Shown in pieces: positions 8,534-17,161 of a DNA stretch of 64,000 nucleotides. Origin of the DNA: Zavarzinia aquatilis (lineage in GTDB: Bacteria; Pseudomonadota; Alphaproteobacteria; Zavarziniales; Zavarziniaceae). Where the stretch lies: assembly GCF_003173035.1 (NCBI RefSeq), contig NZ_QGLE01000005.1, forward strand, positions 124,001-188,000. Direction: 5' to 3'. The translations under genes and the position numbers were made by a program. The notes beneath the pieces were generated by a model. It saw nothing but the letters and a program-made list of their open reading frames with translations. It had not been told where the DNA came from and did not search any database. Numbering within the stretch: position 1 is the first letter of the stretch; the number at the start of each line of letters is the position of its first letter.

Positions 8534-9319
8534 TCAGACGTGAAAGCGGCGGTGCAGCCGCGCCCGCAGGTCATCGTCGATGCCGAGGCGCTGGCGGCCA
8601 TAGTCCTCGATGCTGCCGTGCTCGGCCTCGATGGCGGCGAGGGCGGTTTCGAGATAGGCCGCCTCGACCCCGATCAGCGGACGCAGCAGGGCGGGATCGA
8701 CCGTCTCGGCGCCAAGGCCATTGGCTTCGAGCCAGGCCGACAGGGTCGCGCTCAGCGCATCGAAAGCGTCGAGCGATAGCAGGTACTCCGCCATGATGTC
8801 GTCACGGTGCACGCCGAGCAGGGCCTGGGTCAACGCGACCAGCAGGCCGGTGCGGTCCTTGCCGGCGGTGCAATGGATCAGCACGGCCCCATCCGCTTCC
8901 GCCAGCCGGCGGAAATAGACGGCGAAGAGCGCGACGCGGTCGGTCTCGAAGGGGGCACGGCGATAGGATTCGATCATGATGTCCCGGGCCGGCCGGCCCG
9001 AGCCCAACGCCCGGGCGAGGGCCGAGACGTGGAGCGCGTCCCCCTCGCGGGCGGGATCGGCCGGCGCGAACAGGGTGCGGCCCTCAAGGCCCGGGGGCAG
9101 ACGCGACGGCTCGCGGCGGCGTTCCGCGTCGTGACGCAGGTCGACGATCAGGTCGAGGCCGAGACCGGCGAGGGTGGACAGGGCTTCTGCCTCGAGTCCG
9201 GACAGATGCGCCGAGCGATAGAGGCGCCCGCGCGCGACCCGCGCGCCGGTCGTCGTCGGGCAATCTCCGAAGTCGCGAAAATTCACGAGGCCGGCTTTCC
9301 GCCGCGGTCCCTGAGGCAT
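8534..9319 (-). CDS. Protein-tyrosine/serine phosphatase (DSP-like)
   Basis: A 261-residue phosphatase of the tyrosine-protein phosphatase family found in bacteria (PF13350 type). The signature loop HCTAGKDRTG holds the nucleophile Cys150 and Arg156 (CX5R). The N-terminal NFRDFGD and RLYRSAHLS are conserved in the family, and the KDRTG variant is shared with enzymes that may also hydrolyse phosphoinositides (MptpB-like). No signal peptide, so cytoplasmic. Start is ATG at 9319 with AAAGGA 7 bases upstream; the frame extends to 9385 but without homology. It converges with the MBL gene (15-bp gap). Physiological substrate unknown. Confidence 0.88.
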   Translation of the reverse strand: MPQGPRRKAGLVNFRDFGDCPTTTGARVARGRLYRSAHLSGLEAEALSTLAGLGLDLIVDLRHDAERRREPSRLPPGLEGRTLFAPADPAREGDALHVSALARALGSGRPARDIMIESYRRAPFETDRVALFAVYFRRLAEADGAVLIHCTAGKDRTGLLVALTQALLGVHRDDIMAEYLLSLDAFDALSATLSAWLEANGLGAETVDPALLRPLIGVEAAYLETALAAIEAEHGSIEDYGRQRLGIDDDLRARLHRRFHV

Positions 9320-9655
9320 GTCCGGTCCTTTATCTCGCCGTGGCGTGCGGCGGCGAATATTAGAGGGAATCCAGCCTGGCGCCACGACAAAGACAGGGCC
9401 GCCTTGCCGCCGCCGGGCCCTCGGGCGGCGGCAAGGCAGGCGGGAAAATCGTGCAGTGGCCAGCGGTTAGGGCCCGAATTGGCACTAATGTGGTTAGGGT
9501 GTTGCTTGACCTCGACCGGGACCGGGGCCGATGGTGACTCTGCAGCCGATATTGCGGATTTGCGGCGCCGGGCGCGTCGGCGCGCAGGGCGACGCATCGC
9601 GCGGGCAACGGAATGGGGCAGACGCCGGTCGGGCCACTTCCGGGACAGGAGAGGT
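9320..9655. other. 336-bp divergent intergenic region
   Basis: It separates the minus-strand phosphatase gene from the plus-strand receiver gene. No convincing coding sequence is seen here. It contains the strong hairpin listed at 9401-9437 and must hold promoters for both genes, but no clear -35/-10 pair could be fixed. Confidence 0.6.
9401..9437. repeat. 14-bp inverted repeat (stable hairpin)
   Basis: GCCTTGCCGCCGCC (9401-9414) is perfectly complementary to GGCGGCGGCAAGGC (9424-9437) around a 9-base loop that itself contains GGGCCC. It has no T-tract on either side, so a simple terminator is unlikely. A leader hairpin of the phosphatase or receiver transcript, or a protein-binding dyad, would fit. 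Confidence 0.75.
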
Positions 9656-10075
9656 ATGGTTCTACATTCTGCCGTGGGCGCCCCTCCGGGGGCCCGGGTT
9701 CTGATCATTGATGGCAATGCCGATCGTCGCCGCCTGCTGCGCGACACGGTTCAGGCCTGGGGCTTCGAGGTCATGACGGCCTATGACGGTTATTCGGGGA
9801 TGCGCCAGATCATGAACGATCGCCCCGACATCATCATCGTCGACGCGGATCTGAAGGGCTGGCCGTCATCGACCGTGATCGACGGGGCGACTCGCCTCGG
9901 TTCGCGCGCAATGATCGTGATGTTGAACGAATCCGCCATTCACGCCACGTCGCGCCTGTCGCGGCGCCGGATCGTCGGCGTGATCGACGATGGCAATGCC
10001 GTCGACGACCTGCGCCTGCTGTTGACCACCGCCGTCGACAAGATGGCGCGCAACGCCACCGACGTCACGAACTGA
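9656..10075 (+). CDS. Stand-alone receiver-like protein, atypical
   Basis: A 139-residue protein with a single CheY-like receiver fold: ARVLIIDGNADRRRLLRD (acidic pocket around Asp19/Asp23), then PDIIIVDADLKG with the phospho-acceptor position at Asp63. The later switch positions are unusual. The Thr/Ser expected after the fourth strand is Asn (MIVMLNES), and the conserved Lys after the fifth strand is replaced (VGVIDDGN). It may therefore be a poorly phosphorylated or phosphorylation-independent receiver. No output domain is present. Start ATG at 9656 follows AGGAGAGGT. The neighbouring GSCFA gene converges with it, so no operon partner identifies its kinase. Confidence 0.78.
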   Translation: MVLHSAVGAPPGARVLIIDGNADRRRLLRDTVQAWGFEVMTAYDGYSGMRQIMNDRPDIIIVDADLKGWPSSTVIDGATRLGSRAMIVMLNESAIHATSRLSRRRIVGVIDDGNAVDDLRLLLTTAVDKMARNATDVTN

Positions 10076-10090
10076 CCGGCCAGGCCGCCT

Positions 10091-12289
10091 TCAGCGTGGC
10101 GGACGGACCCGGGCGGCACGCAGGGCGGCGGCTTCCTGCCGGCGCTGATCAGCCTCGCGCCGCCGCGCCTCGCTGGCGGCTTCGCGCTCGGCGACTGCAG
10201 CCAGCCGTTTCGCACTGGCTTCATCCTTGCGCTGGGCGACCGCGGCTTCCCGCTCGGCCTTGGCCTCCTGCTTGCGTCGAGCGACGATCGCGGGGTCTTC
10301 GCCCATTGTCCCGTCTGGTCCGATGCGGCGGTTCTTCCGACGTGCGACGCCTTCGATGGTCGGGCCCTTGTATTTGGTGCGCCACTCGACCTTTTCGGTG
10401 CTGATGACGCTGATGACAGCTTCACGGTCGGGGCCGACCAGCGCGAAATCGCGGTAGCGCATTTCGTCCATCTCGTCCGCTATGTCCTCGTCCTTCAGCT
10501 GGGTGTCGCAGAAATAGCGCTCGAACACCTTCATGTTGAACAGGATGGCGTGCAGCATCGGGTGGCGCATGTCGCTCGTCTCGCCGAGGCCGAACGGCTG
10601 GTGGAATGCGCCGAGGATCACCTCGTAAGCCGGAAAATAGAACATCCCGTCGTCCTGTCCGCGGTGGCGCGCGAAGAATTCGTCGAGTGCGCTGCGCAGG
10701 ATGGCCTTGGAAGCGGCGCTGGCGACGATGCAGGAGCCGGGCCGGAATGTCGCCATCAGCGGGATCGGCGACAGGGTGAGCACGATCTTCGCGTCTGGCC
10801 GGTATTTGCGGATCAGGGCGTGGATGGCTTCGAGATTGGCCAGGCTTTCCGCCTGTTCCACGATCCTGAACTTGTGACGGGACGGGTCGAATCGTTCGGC
10901 CGGGACCGCGCGCCAGAAGACTTCACCGGTTACGTCATCGTACCAGACCTCGGACAGGCCGATGGTGATGATGAAAACGTCGCCTGCGTCGAACAGCTCC
11001 TTTGTGCGCAGGCGCACATTCTCGTCATAGCCGAATTCCTCGGCATCATAGTCGTGCCACAGCGGGATCTGGGGCTTGCGGTTCTCCCAGGCCCATTCGA
11101 ACTGCTGGCGGATGGCGTAGGTGTTCACGATACCGTCGCCCATGCGCGAGATATAGGCGACACCGTCGCGCCGGGTCGCGACATTATAGCCGATCGAATT
11201 CAGGTAACGGCTGATGTTGCTGGCGAAGCAGCTGCCGAAGGCGATGATCGTGGTGTCCGCGCCGATGACCGGCCGGGCCGGCATCAAGCCGTCGAAGGCG
11301 AAACGGTGCAGGCCGCGATCCCACACCATTTCGGCCTCGCCGGGCCAGGCGGCCGTGTCGATGGCGGGCGGGGTCTGTCCGGCCGCCGCTTCCGCGACCG
11401 CGCGCATCTCGTTTCCGGCGACGATATCCGCCGCGCGCGCGGCGACATGGGCCGCGGCGAGGGCTTCCGTGCCGACCCCGGCGACATAGGCGCAGGCGAA
11501 AGCGGCCTCGATCAGCGACCGCGCATGGTCGGCGAGGCTGCGCCGGTCCGCGCCGTAAGGATAGTTGCAGATGTTGCCGACGATCTCGAACGCCGGGAAA
11601 TAGCCGAGGCGACCGTCCAGCGGCGCCAGCTTGCGGCAGGTTTCGTCGATCGCGCTGCGCAGCGCGGATTTGGCAGAGAACAGCGCCGCGGCCTGCGGCT
11701 GCCCCGCAGGTACGCGGGGCGGCGGGCAGGGCGACAGGGCGAGGGCGATATAGGCATCGGGTCGCGCCTTGCGGAGCAACCGGCAGCTCTCGACGATATC
11801 CTCGACGATCTCGGCATGGGACGGGCGCTCGGCCGAGCGATCCGTCAGGCAGAGCACGATGAGGTCGGCGCCGGAGAGGGCGGCGCGCAGGTCCGCGGCC
11901 TTGCCGGATTTTGCGCGTTTGTCGCCGATGGCCTTGTCCAGCAACCGGCGCAGGCGCTCGGGAATGCCGCACTCACGGGCCTCTGGGCCGTTCGGGGTCA
12001 GCGATTTCAGGCCGGCTCCGGTCGCCCCCGCCGTGATCGGCGCGGCGATGCCGTCCCCCAGGACGATGAGGCCCTGGCCGGGCGCGACCGGCGGATCGGT
12101 CGGCGTGATGCCCAGCAGGAAGCAGTTCCAGACTGCGTCGGGCTGCTCCAGGTCGATGCGGTTCGGGTGGAATGTCGCAGTCTCTCCCCGGAAAAAGCTG
12201 CGGTTCTTCTTCTTGGCGGGCTTGTCGATCTGATCTTCCGAATCCTGGAGTTCACCTTCATCGGCCTTGGAATCGTCGATCGCGCTCAA
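10091..12289 (-). CDS. Tandem GSCFA-domain protein with degenerate first domain
   Basis: 732 residues. The second half (about 325-640) is a full GSCFA domain with the family-defining GSCFA motif at about 352-356 (IIAFGSCFASNISRYL), VFIITIGLSEVWYD and LTLSPIPL; GSCFA proteins are SGNH-hydrolase-like and occur near surface-polymer genes. The first half (about 30-290) is a diverged copy: FFRGETATF, an APGQGLIVL strand, YIALALSPCPPP and YFPAFEIVG align with the second half and with the GSCFA protein at 15729-16967, but GDGIA (78-82) stands where GSCFA should be, so the nucleophile is lost. The last ~90 residues are a charged Ala/Arg/Glu/Lys helix (ARRKQEAKAEREAAVAQRK and on). No signal peptide. 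Function unknown. Confidence 0.85.
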   Translation of the reverse strand: MSAIDDSKADEGELQDSEDQIDKPAKKKNRSFFRGETATFHPNRIDLEQPDAVWNCFLLGITPTDPPVAPGQGLIVLGDGIAAPITAGATGAGLKSLTPNGPEARECGIPERLRRLLDKAIGDKRAKSGKAADLRAALSGADLIVLCLTDRSAERPSHAEIVEDIVESCRLLRKARPDAYIALALSPCPPPRVPAGQPQAAALFSAKSALRSAIDETCRKLAPLDGRLGYFPAFEIVGNICNYPYGADRRSLADHARSLIEAAFACAYVAGVGTEALAAAHVAARAADIVAGNEMRAVAEAAAGQTPPAIDTAAWPGEAEMVWDRGLHRFAFDGLMPARPVIGADTTIIAFGSCFASNISRYLNSIGYNVATRRDGVAYISRMGDGIVNTYAIRQQFEWAWENRKPQIPLWHDYDAEEFGYDENVRLRTKELFDAGDVFIITIGLSEVWYDDVTGEVFWRAVPAERFDPSRHKFRIVEQAESLANLEAIHALIRKYRPDAKIVLTLSPIPLMATFRPGSCIVASAASKAILRSALDEFFARHRGQDDGMFYFPAYEVILGAFHQPFGLGETSDMRHPMLHAILFNMKVFERYFCDTQLKDEDIADEMDEMRYRDFALVGPDREAVISVISTEKVEWRTKYKGPTIEGVARRKNRRIGPDGTMGEDPAIVARRKQEAKAEREAAVAQRKDEASAKRLAAVAEREAASEARRREADQRRQEAAALRAARVRPPR

Positions 12290-12363
12290 GTTTCGCCTCC
12301 GGGGACTATCGGTCCGATGCCGCGCGCGCAGGCTACCACAGTCGCGAGCAAAAAATTCTGTCG

Positions 12364-12388
12364 AACCTCTCGGAATACTGTAGAGGTT
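12364..12388. repeat. 7-bp inverted repeat in divergent promoter region
   Basis: AACCTCT (12364-12370) and AGAGGTT (12382-12388) face each other across 11 bases inside the 151-bp, relatively AT-rich region between the divergently transcribed GSCFA and sulfotransferase genes. It could be an operator; only the symmetry and position support that. Confidence 0.4.
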
Positions 12389-12440
12389 TCAACATTGTGG
12401 CTCGCCCGGCGGGGCGGACGCCGCCACGCGAGGGCCGTTC

Positions 12441-13211
12441 ATGATCTACGTCTCCTTCGGTCTCGAAAAGGCCGGATCGACACTGACCGCCAACCTCACG
12501 CGGCTCATTCTCGAGCGTTGCGGGCACCCCCACATGCCCCTGTCGTCGCGCGACCGGGGTGACGTCAAGGGCAGCGAGACCCGCAGCCGGGGCGAACAGA
12601 CCAACAACATCAAGGACTGGTCGCCCGAGGTGGTGTCGGCGGTCGACCGGCTGATCCCGGCGGACCGGATCGTCATGCTGCGCACCCACAGCGGGCCGGG
12701 CGAGGCCATCCTGCGCCTGATCGGCGAGGGCAGGGGCATTTGCCACGTCGCCCTGCGCGATCTGCGGGATGTCGCCCTGTCGATGATGGATGTCGTCGCC
12801 CGCAAGGAAAAGCTGGGCCGGCCGAACCTGACCGGCATCGTCCTGGGCGAGATCGAAAGCACATTCGCGGCGATGCGGGGCAATCTGGACTCGGCCTATC
12901 GCTGGGGCGAGACGCCGGGCGTGCTCTTTCTCGACTATGAAAACACCGCCTTTCGCCCCGAAATCACCATCGACGCGATCTGCAGACAGCTCGGCCTGGA
13001 CCTGCCGCGCGCGGAATACGACGCCATTTTCACCGAAGCGGCCGCCAATCCCAATGGCAAGCTGAATGTCGGCGTGTCGCGCCGTCATCGCCGCGAGATG
13101 TCGGCGCGCGACCAGGCGGCGGTGCTGGCTGAATTCGCGGATTACTATGCCCGCTTCTACCCGGACGCGGCGGTCACTGTCGACGCCGGGGCCGCTTCCG
13201 CTGAGGGGTGA
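12441..13211 (+). CDS. Sulfotransferase-family protein
   Basis: 256 residues with the two PAPS-binding signatures of sulfotransferases. The 5'-phosphosulfate loop is at the very N-terminus (FGLEKAGSTLTANL), and the 3'-phosphate-binding segment is HVALRDLRDVALSMMD (compare RDPRDVxxS). VLFLDYENTAF, followed by a helix and a basic C-terminal stretch (VSRRHRREM), is also typical. It would transfer sulfate from PAPS to a hydroxyl or amino group of a glycan or small molecule in the cytoplasm. It is transcribed away from the first GSCFA gene and towards the methyltransferases, so it shares the locus but not the operon. Acceptor unknown. Confidence 0.75.
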   Translation: MIYVSFGLEKAGSTLTANLTRLILERCGHPHMPLSSRDRGDVKGSETRSRGEQTNNIKDWSPEVVSAVDRLIPADRIVMLRTHSGPGEAILRLIGEGRGICHVALRDLRDVALSMMDVVARKEKLGRPNLTGIVLGEIESTFAAMRGNLDSAYRWGETPGVLFLDYENTAFRPEITIDAICRQLGLDLPRAEYDAIFTEAAANPNGKLNVGVSRRHRREMSARDQAAVLAEFADYYARFYPDAAVTVDAGAASAEG

Positions 13212-13259
13212 GCGACGGCGGGCCGAACGACGGCGGACCGGGCGAAAGCGCCCCGGCCT

Positions 13260-14420
13260 TCAATCGTCCCGGTTTCGCAGGCGCGCCGCGCGTGCCTCCC
13301 GGGCTGCCAGCCGCTCCTGCTTGGCCTTGCGGTTGGCGGCCTTCTTCGCCTCGGCCGGATCGAAATCCATGGGGGCGCCGTGCTCCCGTCCCGGAGCGGG
13401 CGGCAGGCGCAGGTCTCCGGCCTCGGTCAGGCAATCCAGGCGCCACAGGATCAGCTTGTCGCCGAAAAGCGCCTTGTCCGTGACGGTGAAGCCGGTGTCG
13501 GCGAACATCTGCTCGATATCCGCGCTGTCCAGGGACGGGGTACCGATCACCTTGCTCGATGTGATGACAGTCTTGCCGCAGGCGGCGACGGATAGCAGCA
13601 CCCGGGCGGGATCGTCAAAATGCTCGAACAGATTCAGGAGGGCGACGACATCCGCTTCCTCGACCCAGGCGCGGGGCAGATCGTCCAGCGCCAGGTCGAC
13701 GATGCGGGTGCGGTCATCCCGCGCGACCAGGTCCACCGGAATGTAGCGCGCGGGCGCCGCCTCGCTTTCGAGATACATGGCGCCGCAGCCGACGTCGAGA
13801 ATGGTCAGGCCCGGCGGGATCAGGGCGGCAGCGACGCGGACACGGCTGCGCAACTGCTCCGACTGCAGGCGCCAGTCGCCGCCATAGAGACCGGCCTCGG
13901 TCGCCAGCAGATGCTTGGCGATCTGTCGCTCGCTGCGATAGCCATAGACCTCGATCGTCTCCGCCGCCGGTGAGCGGTGCCACCAGGCATCCTCGTCGTC
14001 CGCCCGTGGCAACAGAAGGCAGGCCGCGGCCGGCCCCTGCGCCGTGAAGACACAGACCACGACCTGATACCCCGCGCGCTCGACCTCGGCCGAGAATGCC
14101 TCGAACGTATAGGCGCGGCGCCAGCCGGTCTCGAGGATCGGCAGGTCGCCTGGCGTTCCGACCAGATAGGGCGCGCACAGGATGGCCGTCGCCGGACCGC
14201 GGAAATCCGCCAGAGTCGCCGCCAGATCGTCGGCGAATTCGGTGCTGCCGAGGAAAGCCACGAGTTCGACGGTTTCGCCGAAATCCACCGGCACGCTCTC
14301 GATCATGGCGGCGAGGGGCCATTCCCCCGTGCTGCGGTCAAGAACGGCAAGCCCCTTCGGCAGGAATTCGGCCGCGAGATCGCAAACACTCTCGCGCAGC
14401 AAGCTGGTGCGCCTGTTCAT
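13260..14420 (-). CDS. SAM-dependent methyltransferase-like protein, paralogue 1
   Basis: 386 residues. The C-terminal half holds a Rossmann methyltransferase core: motif I LTILDVGCGAMYLESEAA (about residues 203-220), acidic RYIPVDL, then EEADVVALLNLFEHF (motif IV region). The N-terminal ~190 residues (SVCDLAAEFLPKGLAVLD, STEFADDLAATL, ACLLLP) match no family I recognise but are shared with the next gene upstream. The C-terminus after PGREHGAP is a basic helical tail (AKKAANRKAKQERLAAREAR). ATG at 14420 has GGGGGAT upstream. It is the last gene of the 16967-13260 unit, 88 bp after its paralogue. The substrate may be a surface polymer (inference). Confidence 0.82.
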   Translation of the reverse strand: MNRRTSLLRESVCDLAAEFLPKGLAVLDRSTGEWPLAAMIESVPVDFGETVELVAFLGSTEFADDLAATLADFRGPATAILCAPYLVGTPGDLPILETGWRRAYTFEAFSAEVERAGYQVVVCVFTAQGPAAACLLLPRADDEDAWWHRSPAAETIEVYGYRSERQIAKHLLATEAGLYGGDWRLQSEQLRSRVRVAAALIPPGLTILDVGCGAMYLESEAAPARYIPVDLVARDDRTRIVDLALDDLPRAWVEEADVVALLNLFEHFDDPARVLLSVAACGKTVITSSKVIGTPSLDSADIEQMFADTGFTVTDKALFGDKLILWRLDCLTEAGDLRLPPAPGREHGAPMDFDPAEAKKAANRKAKQERLAAREARAARLRNRDD

Positions 14421-14508
14421 CGTGTATCCCCCGATTTGCACCGTGCGATCTTCATCATATTTGTCGGCTCGCTGCCCGGCCGGATTCATGGCCAGCGAAT
14501 TCGCCACG

Positions 14509-15732
14509 TCAGGTCTGGAGGATCCGAAGCCTTGCCTCGCGCCGTGTCTTGCGGTCGGCCTGCTGTTCGAGGCGTGACTTACGGGCCAGCTCCCGGCGTT
14601 CGGTCTTCGCTTCGCGGCGCTCCGCCGCCGGATCATGAACAATCGGTAGTGCCCCTTCTCGACCCGGTCCGAAGGGCAGTGCCGGTCGTCCTGAATCCGT
14701 GGCCGGATCGAGGCGCCAGATTTTCTGTCTCTTTGTGAAAATGGCGCTATCGGTGATGGCGTAGCCGAGAGCAGAAAACAGCCTTTCCAGCTCGTCGGAA
14801 GAATAGCCGTTTCGCCAATGGTTCCGTTTGGCTTCGCGCCCTTCCGTTCGAGCCTCCTGAATACTGTAGGAAATGATGATAGGCTTGCTGCGGCTGGCCA
14901 GTGACTTCAGTAGAATTTCAGGGGCATCAAGGTATTCGACTACTCCCATTAGCGCGACGACATCGGCCTCGTCTATCCACTCGATCGGAAGGTTCTTCTC
15001 GTTGAGGTCGATGACCCTCGTGCGCTCGTCATGAGCTTCCATGTCGACAGGAATATACCGGCGCGGCGCGGCCTCGGACTCGAGATACATGGCGCCACAG
15101 CCGACATCGAGCAGGGTCAGACCCGTGGGAATCATGGCGGCGGCGATGGAGGCGCGCCGGCGCCATTGTTCGGAATACAGACGCCAGTCTGCTCCCTTGC
15201 TGCCGGACGCCTGCCATCTGCGGAGCTTCGCAAGCTGCTGCTCGCCGAGTTTTGCCTTGGCCTGAATGAGGGTGGCGACCTCCGGCTGTCGCCACCAGGC
15301 CGAAGGTTCGGCCTCCGCCGGTAACAACAGGCAGGCAGCCCCCGGACCAGTCGCCGGGAATATCTGCAAGGCGACTTCATAGCCCGACGCGGCGGCGATC
15401 CGGTCGAAATCCTCGACCGAATAGCTCTTGCGCCATCCCGGTTCGAGAAATGGCCAGGCCGCTGGGTCCGCCGCGAGACAAACAATGCAGAGCACGGGTA
15501 ACCCTTGGGTTCGCCATGCCGCGAGTTCCCGGCCCAGATCGTCGGAAAACTCGGCGCTGCCAAGAAGCGTGACGATGTCCGCCTCGGCCGCGCTGCCGAC
15601 CTCCCACCCCTCGATCATGGCGAGAAGTGGCCATTCGCCCCTGCTGTGATCGAAAACACGCAGGCCTCTGGGCAGGAATTCGCTGGCGAGGGCGGAGACC
15701 GTTTCGCGCATTTCGGCGCCCTTGTCCCTCAC
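14509..15732 (-). CDS. SAM-dependent methyltransferase-like protein, paralogue 2
   Basis: 407 residues, paralogous along its whole length to the product of 13260-14420. Both have the ~190-residue N-terminal domain (ALASEFLPRGLRVFD, SAEFSDDLGREL, ACLLLP), motif I LTLLDVGCGAMYLESEAA (about 205-222), RYIPVDM and PGREGALP, followed by a charged tail (RREAKTERRELARKSRLEQ). The GTG at 15732 is chosen over the ATG at 15711: AAGGAG lies 6 bases upstream, the GTG overlaps the GSCFA stop (GTGA), and this start gives exactly the same N-terminal length as the paralogue. Base composition is less GC-extreme than its neighbours. Confidence 0.83.
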   Translation of the reverse strand: MRDKGAEMRETVSALASEFLPRGLRVFDHSRGEWPLLAMIEGWEVGSAAEADIVTLLGSAEFSDDLGRELAAWRTQGLPVLCIVCLAADPAAWPFLEPGWRKSYSVEDFDRIAAASGYEVALQIFPATGPGAACLLLPAEAEPSAWWRQPEVATLIQAKAKLGEQQLAKLRRWQASGSKGADWRLYSEQWRRRASIAAAMIPTGLTLLDVGCGAMYLESEAAPRRYIPVDMEAHDERTRVIDLNEKNLPIEWIDEADVVALMGVVEYLDAPEILLKSLASRSKPIIISYSIQEARTEGREAKRNHWRNGYSSDELERLFSALGYAITDSAIFTKRQKIWRLDPATDSGRPALPFGPGREGALPIVHDPAAERREAKTERRELARKSRLEQQADRKTRREARLRILQT

Positions 15733-16967
15733 GACGGCTCCTTGTCGGCCCCGGCAGTCTTCTCGGCGATCCGGGAGGCTTTCTGCAATGCCCTCTCCCG
15801 CCGGAGTTCTTCCTTGCGGGCGAGTTTGGTTTCCCTGTCCTCGGCGCCGAACTTGTTCGGCCCCTTCGTCTGGGCGGACCACGACGCCAGCATGTCGTCG
15901 ATATATTGGCGAAGCGGCCCGCTGTCCTCGAGACCGAGGGCGCGATCGAGGCGCTTTGCTTCCTCGAAGACCGCTGCGAGATCGGCGTCGGTCAGGCCGG
16001 TCCGGCAGAAGTAGCGCTCGAAGGCCTTCATGTTCACGTCGAGAACATGGAACAGCGGGTGGCGGAAATCGTCTCCGAAGGGCCGGTCGAAGCATTGGGT
16101 GACGACTTCGTAGGCCGGGTAGTAGAACAGCTTCGGGTCGTCCGGGCGGCGCTCGCGGTATAATTCGTCGACCGCCCCGCGTAAGAGCGCCTTGGAGGCC
16201 GAACTGGCCGTCACGCAGGACACGGGGCGGAAGGTCGCGCTCAAGGGAATGGGCGAGACGGTGAAGACGATGGCCGCCTCCGGTCGATGCTTGCGGATCA
16301 GGTCGTGGATGCGCCGCAGGTTGTCCAGTGTCTCGGCCGAGGAGGCGACCCTGAACTTGTGGCGTGCCGGATCGAACTTGTCGAAAGGCACCGCGCGCCA
16401 GAACACTTCGCCCGTGGGTTCGTCGTACCAGATCTCGGACAGGCCGAGGGTGATGATGAAGACGTCGGCGGCATCGAACAGCTCGCGCGTCCTGCCCCGG
16501 ACATCCTCGTCATAGCCGAATTCCTCGGCCTTGTAGCCGTGCCACAACTCCACGCTGGGCGACAGGCCTTCCCAGGCCCATTCGAACTGCTGGCGGATGG
16601 CGAAGACATTGACGATGCCATCGCCCAGCTTCGAGACATAGGCCTTGTCGTCCTTGCGGGTGGCGACATCGAAGCCGAGGTTGCTGAGGTAGCGGCCGAT
16701 ATGGCCGGCGAAGCAGGAACCGAAGGCGACGATGGTGGTGTCCGGGGCGATGAAGGGCTCGTCCGGCATCCAGCCGTCCAGCACAAGCCGGGCAAGGGCG
16801 TCGGGCGCCGCCATGCCGTCGCGCATGGGCAGAAAACGCGCCCCTTCGCCTCGATAGAATGTGTAGTTCAGGCCGAGTTTCGTCTCCCCCAGGCGGACTT
16901 CCACGCGGCCATTGACCACCTTGCCCTGCTCGCTGGCGGTTGTGTTGTCCGAACCGGAATCGCTCAT
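15729..16967 (-). CDS. GSCFA-domain protein
   Basis: 412 residues with one complete GSCFA domain: FYRGEGARFLP, then IVAFGSCFAGHIGRYL with G83-S84-C85-F86-A87, VFIITLGLSEIWYD, FTVSPIPLSATF and YYPAYEVVTQC. GSCFA domains are SGNH-hydrolase-like; the Ser of the motif is the presumed nucleophile, so an esterase or acyltransferase role is plausible. After about residue 365 the chain becomes a charged helix (ETKLARKEELRRERALQK). No signal peptide or membrane segment. It heads a three-gene unit with the two methyltransferases (4-bp overlap with the first). Strongly similar to the second domain of the 10091-12289 protein. Confidence 0.88.
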   Translation of the reverse strand: MSDSGSDNTTASEQGKVVNGRVEVRLGETKLGLNYTFYRGEGARFLPMRDGMAAPDALARLVLDGWMPDEPFIAPDTTIVAFGSCFAGHIGRYLSNLGFDVATRKDDKAYVSKLGDGIVNVFAIRQQFEWAWEGLSPSVELWHGYKAEEFGYDEDVRGRTRELFDAADVFIITLGLSEIWYDEPTGEVFWRAVPFDKFDPARHKFRVASSAETLDNLRRIHDLIRKHRPEAAIVFTVSPIPLSATFRPVSCVTASSASKALLRGAVDELYRERRPDDPKLFYYPAYEVVTQCFDRPFGDDFRHPLFHVLDVNMKAFERYFCRTGLTDADLAAVFEEAKRLDRALGLEDSGPLRQYIDDMLASWSAQTKGPNKFGAEDRETKLARKEELRRERALQKASRIAEKTAGADKEPS

Positions 16968-17078
16968 CGGTCAGTCCTCTGGAAGCTGCGCCGATCATAG
17001 CGGCGATGGCGTCCGGGTCGAATGGAAATGTCTGGCGGCCCGGCCGGTGGCCAGGGGGCCAGGCCGCCCCGGCCCCTG

Positions 17079-17097
17079 TCCACCGGAAGGTGGATTG
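17079..17097 (+). promoter_or_regulatory. TCCACC-N4-GGTGGATTG dyad upstream of the dioxygenase operon
   Basis: TCCACC (17079-17084) and GGTGGA (17089-17094) form a perfect dyad around GGAA, followed by TTG. It lies 65 bp before the ATG at 17162. The same element, with CTAA as centre, lies 62 bp before the Liv transporter operon at 20296-20314. The LuxR-type regulator gene between the two operons is the obvious candidate to bind both (inference). Confidence 0.65.
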
Positions 17098-17161
17098 TTC
17101 GCATCCGGCCGAAGACCGAGGCTTTCCAGCATCCGGTTACGCTTTCAGTGAGGATGCGAAG

